DNA of 64,000 bases from CAHJXG01 sp965277495 (GTDB lineage Bacteria; Pseudomonadota; Alphaproteobacteria; Acetobacterales; Acetobacteraceae): assembly GCA_965277495.1 (NCBI GenBank), contig OZ255824.1, positions 3,720,001 to 3,784,000 of the forward strand, written 5' to 3'. The notes below the pieces were generated by a model. It saw only the letters and a program-made list of their open reading frames with translations. It was not told the DNA's origin and searched no databases. The position numbers and the translations under genes are program-made. Positions 59,639 to 64,000 of this stretch are shown one piece after another (within the stretch, counting starts at the first letter, position 1; the number at the start of each line of letters is the position of its first letter).

Positions 59639-60513
59639 TCTTCCGGGTGCGGCACGAGACCACCTATGCCTACGCCGACCGGGTGGAGCTCGCGGCGCAC
59701 CTCGTGCATCTGCGCCCGCGCGAACTGCCGTGGCAGCGGGTCCGCTCGTTTGCCATGCGCACCGACCCGGCGCCGTCGCGGATGACGGACGGGGCCGACC
59801 ATTTCGGCAACCCGGTCGCCTGGCTGTTCCTGGGCAGCGCGCATGACGGCCTGCAGGTCTCGACCGAGGCGGACGTCGAGGTCGTGCGGCGGTCGGCCCC
59901 GAACCCGGACGCCACGCCGGCCTGGGAGCGCGTGGCCGAGTTGGCACGGCGTCCAGCGGCGGCGACCGATGCGGCGGAGTTCACCTTCGGCAGCCAGATG
60001 GCGCCCGCCAACGGCGACGTGCGTGCCTGGGTGGCGCCGAGCTTCACGCCGGGGCGTCCGGTGCTGGCAGGGTTGCTCGACCTCACGTCCCGCATTGCCC
60101 GCGATTTCCGCTTCCGGCCCGGCGTCACGACGATATCGACGCCGATCACCCGGGTGTTGGAGATGCGGGCCGGGGTGTGCCAGGACTTTGCGCATTTGAT
60201 GATCGGCGGGCTGCGCGGCATGGGCCTGCCGGCGCGTTATGTGTCCGGCTATGTGCGGACCCGTCCGGCGCCGGGCCAGGCCAAGATGCGCGGCGCCGAT
60301 GTCTCGCACGCTTGGGTGGGGTGTTGGCTGGGTCCCGACCATGGCTGGATCGACCTTGATCCGACGAACGACCTGGTCGTTGCCGATGAGCACGTGGTGC
60401 TCGGCTGGGGGCGGGATTTCGCCGACGTGAGCCCGCTGCACGGCCTGCTGCTGGGCGGCGGCAAGCACACCCTGTCGGTTGGGGTCGATTTGGAGCCGGT
60501 TGGGGAAGCCTAA
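59635..60513 (+). CDS. Transglutaminase family protein
   Basis: A 292-residue transglutaminase-like protein. The N-terminal domain IFRVRHETTYAYADRVELAAHLVHLRPRE is the bacterial TGase-associated region; the catalytic triad is Cys in GVCQDFAHLM (about residue 182), His in DVSHAWVGC (about 224) and Asp in DLDPTNDL (about 242). It starts with GTG overlapping the previous stop (GTGA), so all three genes of this module are translationally coupled. This is the shorter, stand-alone family member usually paired with alpha-E proteins. Confidence 0.88.
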   Translation: MIFRVRHETTYAYADRVELAAHLVHLRPRELPWQRVRSFAMRTDPAPSRMTDGADHFGNPVAWLFLGSAHDGLQVSTEADVEVVRRSAPNPDATPAWERVAELARRPAAATDAAEFTFGSQMAPANGDVRAWVAPSFTPGRPVLAGLLDLTSRIARDFRFRPGVTTISTPITRVLEMRAGVCQDFAHLMIGGLRGMGLPARYVSGYVRTRPAPGQAKMRGADVSHAWVGCWLGPDHGWIDLDPTNDLVVADEHVVLGWGRDFADVSPLHGLLLGGGKHTLSVGVDLEPVGEA

Positions 60514-60527
60514 GTCTCTATCCGGGA

Positions 60528-60690
60528 TCATCTATTGTCCTGACTTAGCGTTCGCAGCATCTCCTGGATTGAGGCTAGCCTTGGAAGCACGAATGCCTTG
60601 CGGTTCAGGCAGTCTCGGTGCCCTGCCCGCCGTCGACCGCGATTAAGCCAAGCGATGGCCCGCTCGACAATCCGGCGCTCATGCTTATCT
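60528..60690 (-). pseudogene. 3' remnant of an IS5-like transposase
   Basis: About 54 codons ending at a stop match the C-terminus of IS5-group transposases: KHERRIVERAIAWLNRGRRR, then CLNRKAFVLPRLASIQEML. The catalytic glutamate region (VERAIAWLN) is present but nothing of the first two thirds of the gene is. The frame stays open for another 79 codons upstream without transposase similarity. No terminal repeats could be defined, so this is a decayed relic lying just after the transglutaminase cluster. Confidence 0.7.
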
Positions 60691-61118
60691 ATCCCTCCTA
60701 TGGCGAGTCCTCTCCCTGTTATACTCTGGGTAAGAGGGAGTTGCTTCAAGCGTAGGGGCGCCTCGCAGGAACCAACCCTCAGAGAAGCCATGAAGCCGAA
60801 CTTCGCCGGCAGCAGGTTCTTGCCGATGCTTGCTTGCAATACCCTAAGCCCGGCCCCAATCAACGTCTTCGCTTTGATTTGGCGCATAAGCTCGTTGTCA
60901 GCGACGGATAGAACATGGGGCTGAGGCATCTACACCATGCGTGCTTCGCCGGGCATTTGAATCCGTGGCTGGCACGTCCTGTAAGCGTGCTTGAACTCCG
61001 ACGTTGCCCGCACGTATTCTTGTGTGTATGTGACGGACCTCACGAATTCGTGGCTTAGTGCTGCACTTGGCCTATCTGCTCGCCGATCTCTGCTGGCGAC
61101 CTAGGTAACGGGACGGTT
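60691..61118. other. Intergenic region with no supported gene
   Basis: About 430 bases of clearly lower GC than the flanks. Short frames exist on both strands (for example 60598-60924 plus and the N-terminal part of the frame 60528-60929 minus) but none shows a known family or a ribosome binding site. It probably represents decayed mobile DNA behind the IS5-like remnant plus the upstream region of the LOV kinase gene. Confidence 0.6.
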
Positions 61119-62264
61119 ATGAACGACTCCAGACATGCCTCGCCCACGCGGTCCGAGCTTACGGCGTCGGGCCAGGGCCTCGTATACCAGCACGTGTTCG
61201 AGACCGCCGTGCATCGGACCCGTATGGCCATGGCGCTTTCGGATCCCAACCTGCCGGATTGCCCGCTCGTCTACGTCAATCCTGCGTTCATCGAACTGAC
61301 CGGCTACGACTCCGACGCGTCCCTGGGGCGTAACTGCCGCTTCCTGCAAGGGCCGGGCACCGACCGTGACGCGGTGGACCGCATACGCGAAGCCGTTGCG
61401 CAGGGCCGTTCGTTCGATGAGGAAATCTATAACTACCGCCGCGATGGTTCGGGGTTCTGGAATGCGCTTTATGTCAGCCCGATGTTCGACGAGGCCGGCA
61501 AGCTCATCTATTTTTTCTCCAGCCAAATCGATGTGAGCGCCCGAAAGGAGATGTTCCGCCGCCAGGCACAGCGGATGGAAAGCATCAGCGCGTTGGCATC
61601 GGGCGTCGCGCATGAGTTCAACAATCTCATGATGGTGGTGCTGGGCAGCCTTGAACGCGCATCGCTTCAAACCGTGGACGAAGGCCAAAAGCGGTATCTG
61701 GACCGTGCGGACTGGGGTGCGAGGCGCGCCGGGCAATTGGCGGGCGAGCTGATGTCGCTGGCGCGGCGCCCGGCCAATGACGAGCGAACGGCGGACCTCA
61801 ACCAGGTCATACGCGACTTCGAAGGCGTCCTTGCGCAGACCTTGCCGCACGGCGTGCAACTCGCGTTTGATCTGGCGGCGGCGCCGGTCCTTGTACGCCT
61901 CGACTTTGAGCAACTGGAACTGGTGCTGCTCAATCTCGTCCGCAACGCGGTGGACGCTATGCCTGCAGGCGGACGCGTGAGCATATCCACCCGCGTGCTT
62001 CCCGCGGCGGAGGCGGCGTCGACGCTGAATGGCCGTGAAGTCGTCGAGCTCGCCGTCGCGGACACGGGGGAGGGGATGCCCCCCGAGACCGTAGAACGCG
62101 CGACGGAACTGTTTTTCACGACCAAGGCGGGCAGCAAGGGCTCGGGCCTCGGCTTGTTCCTGGCGCTGGAGTTCGTCGACAAGTCAGGCGGCCGGCTGAT
62201 GATCGACAGCCAGGTCGGGCAGGGCACGGCGATGCGGCTCGTGTTCCCCAGGGCAACCGGGTGA
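61119..62264 (+). CDS. LOV-domain sensor histidine kinase (blue-light receptor)
   Basis: A soluble 381-residue kinase. Residues about 25-140 are a PAS domain of the LOV type, with the photoactive cysteine C73 inside the canonical GRNCRFLQG, asparagines in NPAFIELTGY and FWNALY, and the signalling glutamine Q136 in FFSSQIDVS, so it should bind FMN and form the light-induced adduct. Then HisKA with H165 in GVAHEFNNLM and HATPase_c (NLVRNAVDAM, DTGEGMP, GSGLGLFLAL). No receiver domain is fused and none is adjacent, so its response regulator must be elsewhere. The ATG follows GGGACGG. Confidence 0.9.
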   Translation: MNDSRHASPTRSELTASGQGLVYQHVFETAVHRTRMAMALSDPNLPDCPLVYVNPAFIELTGYDSDASLGRNCRFLQGPGTDRDAVDRIREAVAQGRSFDEEIYNYRRDGSGFWNALYVSPMFDEAGKLIYFFSSQIDVSARKEMFRRQAQRMESISALASGVAHEFNNLMMVVLGSLERASLQTVDEGQKRYLDRADWGARRAGQLAGELMSLARRPANDERTADLNQVIRDFEGVLAQTLPHGVQLAFDLAAAPVLVRLDFEQLELVLLNLVRNAVDAMPAGGRVSISTRVLPAAEAASTLNGREVVELAVADTGEGMPPETVERATELFFTTKAGSKGSGLGLFLALEFVDKSGGRLMIDSQVGQGTAMRLVFPRATG

Positions 62265-62555
62265 CGACGCAGGCGCTTGCGCGTGCCGGGCGGTGTGCGG
62301 CCGCTTGCAGTAGGCCGCCAAGCTTGCTGCGGGCGCGAGGCTGTTGCGCTTGAGCGACACCCCCGGCGGCAGTGTTGGCCGCGCATCGTCACAGAGTGAA
62401 ACAAATTACCGCGACGGCGCTTTCTTGCTTTACAGGCATGTTGAGATCAGGCCAACCGGCAGCCAAGACAGTTCGCATAGGCTCCCGTTTGTCCGCGTGC
62501 CTTGTCCTGTGAACGTCCTGCCTGACGACATGCCGCCATTTCCCGGAGTAAATCG
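62265..62555. other. Intergenic region
   Basis: About 290 bases between the LOV kinase and the SWIB gene. A 71-codon frame (62344-62559) is open but has no ribosome binding site, runs into the SWIB start and looks like non-coding composition. The SWIB promoter is expected here; no clear boxes were seen. Confidence 0.5.
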
Positions 62556-62867
62556 ATGACCAAGACCCCAGAGAAGAAGACGCCGCCGAAGGGCGCCACT
62601 GTCGAGAAGCCCAAGGCCGGCCACAAGCCGAATGCCCTGCAGCAGCCGTTGCAACCGTCCCCGGACCTGGCGGCGGTGGTAGGCGGCGGGACCATGGCGC
62701 GCGGCGAGGTGGTCAGCAAGGTCTGGGAATACATCAAGGCCAACAAGCTGCAGAACCCGAAAGACGGCCGCGAGATCCTGGCCGACGACAAGCTGCGCAA
62801 GGTGTTCGGCAAGGACAAGGTCACGATGTTCGAGATGAACAAGCACCTGGCCCAGCATTTGAAGTAG
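62556..62867 (+). CDS. SWIB/MDM2 domain protein
   Basis: A 103-residue basic protein. The first 40 residues are Lys/Pro-rich (KTPEKKTPPKG) and probably disordered; residues about 45-103 are a SWIB domain: MARGEVVSKVWEYIKANKLQNPKDGREILADDKLRKVFGK and FEMNKHLAQHL. In bacteria these stand-alone SWIB proteins occur in chlamydiae and some alphaproteobacteria and are thought to bind DNA; function here is not known. A GGAG site lies 8 bases before the ATG. Confidence 0.9.
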   Translation: MTKTPEKKTPPKGATVEKPKAGHKPNALQQPLQPSPDLAAVVGGGTMARGEVVSKVWEYIKANKLQNPKDGREILADDKLRKVFGKDKVTMFEMNKHLAQHLK

Positions 62868-62984
62868 AAGCTGCCGCGGACTGCCGCCAGGTCTCGGCTA
62901 AGGCCGATGCATGTCGGCAGTCTCGTCCATTACTGCTCTGTGCCTCCCCGGTGTGGAATGCACTGGCGCTTTCTGTATATGCGG

Positions 62985-64000
62985 TCAGGGCACCCGCGCA
63001 AACCGGCGCAGATACAGTTCCAAGCGGTCGACCGCTTGCTCCAAGCCCCACTTAGCCTCAACCGCCTCTCGCCCGGCAGCGCCAAGCCGCCGTGCAAACG
63101 CCGGGTCATCGCGCAGATGCTGGATCGCAGCGCCCATGGCGGCGGGATGACTGTCGACCAGCAAGCCGTTCACCTGGTCGATGATGGTTTCGCGGACCCC
63201 GCCCTCGGCGACGGCCAGCACCGGCACGCCGCACGCATTCGCCTCTAACGGCGCCAGTCCGAAGGGTTCCAGCCGCGGGGCATAGAGCATCACCAGCGCC
63301 CGGCCCAGGATGTCCAACACCTCGTCGTCGGGAATGCCTATCTTGGGCTCGAACACGACGCCGCGGGCGGCCGCAAGCGCCTGTATTTCTTGCAGGTAGG
63401 ACGGTATGGCCACATTGCCGATCCATAGCAGCTTTGGGCGAGGCACCGCCGCTTCCGCCACCGCATCAATGCAGAAACGCAGGTTTTTCTCTGGGGTGAT
63501 GGAGCCAAAACCGACAGCATAGTCTTCCTGCGGCAGATGCTGCGGAACGAAGTGCCCGGTGTCGATGCCGAGATAGCAAACGTCGGAGTCCAGTCCGTAG
63601 GCGCGCAGCACGCTCTCGCGGCTGAAATACGAGTTCACCAGGATACGGTCGAATGCGGCCGCGTTGTCCACCTCCTCCCGCGCTTGCAGCCGCTTGTTGC
63701 GGACGCTCCGCCAATCCAGGAACCAGGCTTTCACTCCTGCGGGTGTGGCGTCCAAGCGTGGCGCGAGCCACGGCAGGCGCGGCAGCGCCTCATACAGCCA
63801 GCGGTATGGCTCCTGCAGGTACAGCACCGAGGGCAGCTTGCTGAACCGCCCGATCGACGTCGTCCGAAGCAGCATGCAGCTATTGGCGAACAGGATGTCG
63901 AAACCGCCGGCGTCCATCTGCTCGGCGCAGGTCCGGCAATGCGCGTCCATGGCCGCCAGCAGCCGCCCGGTTTCCAGCGTGACCTGCCACTTGTCGCTTA
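62985..64000 (-). CDS. Glycosyltransferase family 4 protein (5' end outside the window)
   Basis: GT-B-fold sugar transferase, probably for a surface polysaccharide or glycolipid. The C-terminal donor-binding part is complete: GFGSITPEKNLRFCIDAVAEA (start of the second Rossmann domain), KLLWIGN, and the E-x7-E motif in LEPFGLAPLEANACGVPVLAVAEGGVRE. The reading frame is open to the right edge, so the ATG at 63950 is not necessarily the start. A conserved CxxC-like pair near that ATG (HCRTCAEQ) is unusual but its relevance is unknown. Confidence 0.88.
   Translation of the reverse strand, partial: SDKWQVTLETGRLLAAMDAHCRTCAEQMDAGGFDILFANSCMLLRTTSIGRFSKLPSVLYLQEPYRWLYEALPRLPWLAPRLDATPAGVKAWFLDWRSVRNKRLQAREEVDNAAAFDRILVNSYFSRESVLRAYGLDSDVCYLGIDTGHFVPQHLPQEDYAVGFGSITPEKNLRFCIDAVAEAAVPRPKLLWIGNVAIPSYLQEIQALAAARGVVFEPKIGIPDDEVLDILGRALVMLYAPRLEPFGLAPLEANACGVPVLAVAEGGVRETIIDQVNGLLVDSHPAAMGAAIQHLRDDPAFARRLGAAGREAVEAKWGLEQAVDRLELYLRRFARVP

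Noticed and set aside
60598..60924. 108-codon plus-strand frame in the low-GC region
   Set aside because: It overlaps the IS5-like transposase remnant on the other strand, has Arg/Ser-rich composition and no ribosome binding site.
62344..62559. 71-codon frame before the SWIB gene
   Set aside because: No ribosome binding site, no recognisable sequence, and it would run over the SWIB start codon.

Overview
The window is high-GC bacterial chromosome with almost no non-coding space. Gene content and style point to an alphaproteobacterium of the order Rhodospirillales, most likely the family Acetobacteraceae. The supporting evidence is: a direct-repeat SOS box of the alphaproteobacterial type GTTC-N7-GTTC in front of uvrA; the neighbourhood argS / SPOR protein / nagZ / M50 protease / scpA / scpB / tatB / tatC / serS; an NDUFAF6-like squalene/phytoene synthase homologue; a ClpS of alphaproteobacterial type; a DUF815-type ATPase next to yajC; and an alphaproteobacterial GyrA. 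The family assignment is inference; no 16S gene is present.

Layout. (1) 0-9.1 kb, plus strand: mdh, then sucA-sucB-lpd (2-oxoglutarate dehydrogenase), an OsmC-like protein, and pdxA-pdxJ (vitamin B6). (2) 9.1-10.8 kb, minus strand: DUF484 protein and xerC. (3) 10.8-19.1 kb, plus: priA, the F1 ATP synthase operon atpHAGDC, a ferritin-like di-iron protein and tRNA-Thr. (4) 19.2-21.6 kb, minus: rlmB, a hydratase and a small unknown gene; then tRNA-Tyr. (5) 21.9-25.4 kb: a histidine kinase gene broken by a one-base frameshift, xthA, an A-type iron-sulfur carrier and a dGTPase. (6) 25.4-33.7 kb, plus: the argS to serS housekeeping run. (7) 33.7-42.4 kb, mixed strands: metallo-hydrolase, ATPase, yajC, sodB, NDUFAF6-like protein, clpS, DUF29, a tail-anchored unknown and uvrA. 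(8) 42.6-47.1 kb, plus: ssb, gyrA, coaD, a secreted cyclophilin and tRNA-Lys. (9) 47.2-64 kb is the accessory part: a coiled-coil protein built from 42-bp tandem repeats, D-cysteine desulfhydrase, msrP with an unusual small membrane partner, a NUDIX hydrolase, a complete ISAs1-family insertion sequence that itself carries a 49-bp palindromic insert, a TRAP transporter, an FAD oxidoreductase, a transglutaminase / ATP-grasp + alpha-E / transglutaminase cluster, the remnant of an IS5-like element, a LOV-domain histidine kinase, a SWIB protein and the end of a glycosyltransferase.

How it works together: the first half is core energy metabolism (TCA cycle dehydrogenases, ATP synthase), replication restart, repair, chromosome condensation (ScpAB) and Tat export. 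The Tat system is used by several predicted substrates inside the window (MsrP, probably DctP). The most system-like unit is the tightly packed seven-gene run at 52.2-60.5 kb, which joins solute uptake, oxidation of an amino or imino compound, and a predicted amide-bond forming/cleaving module. Its chemistry is not known. Starts that are not ATG (GTG or TTG) and 1-4 base stop/start overlaps are common, implying extensive translational coupling.
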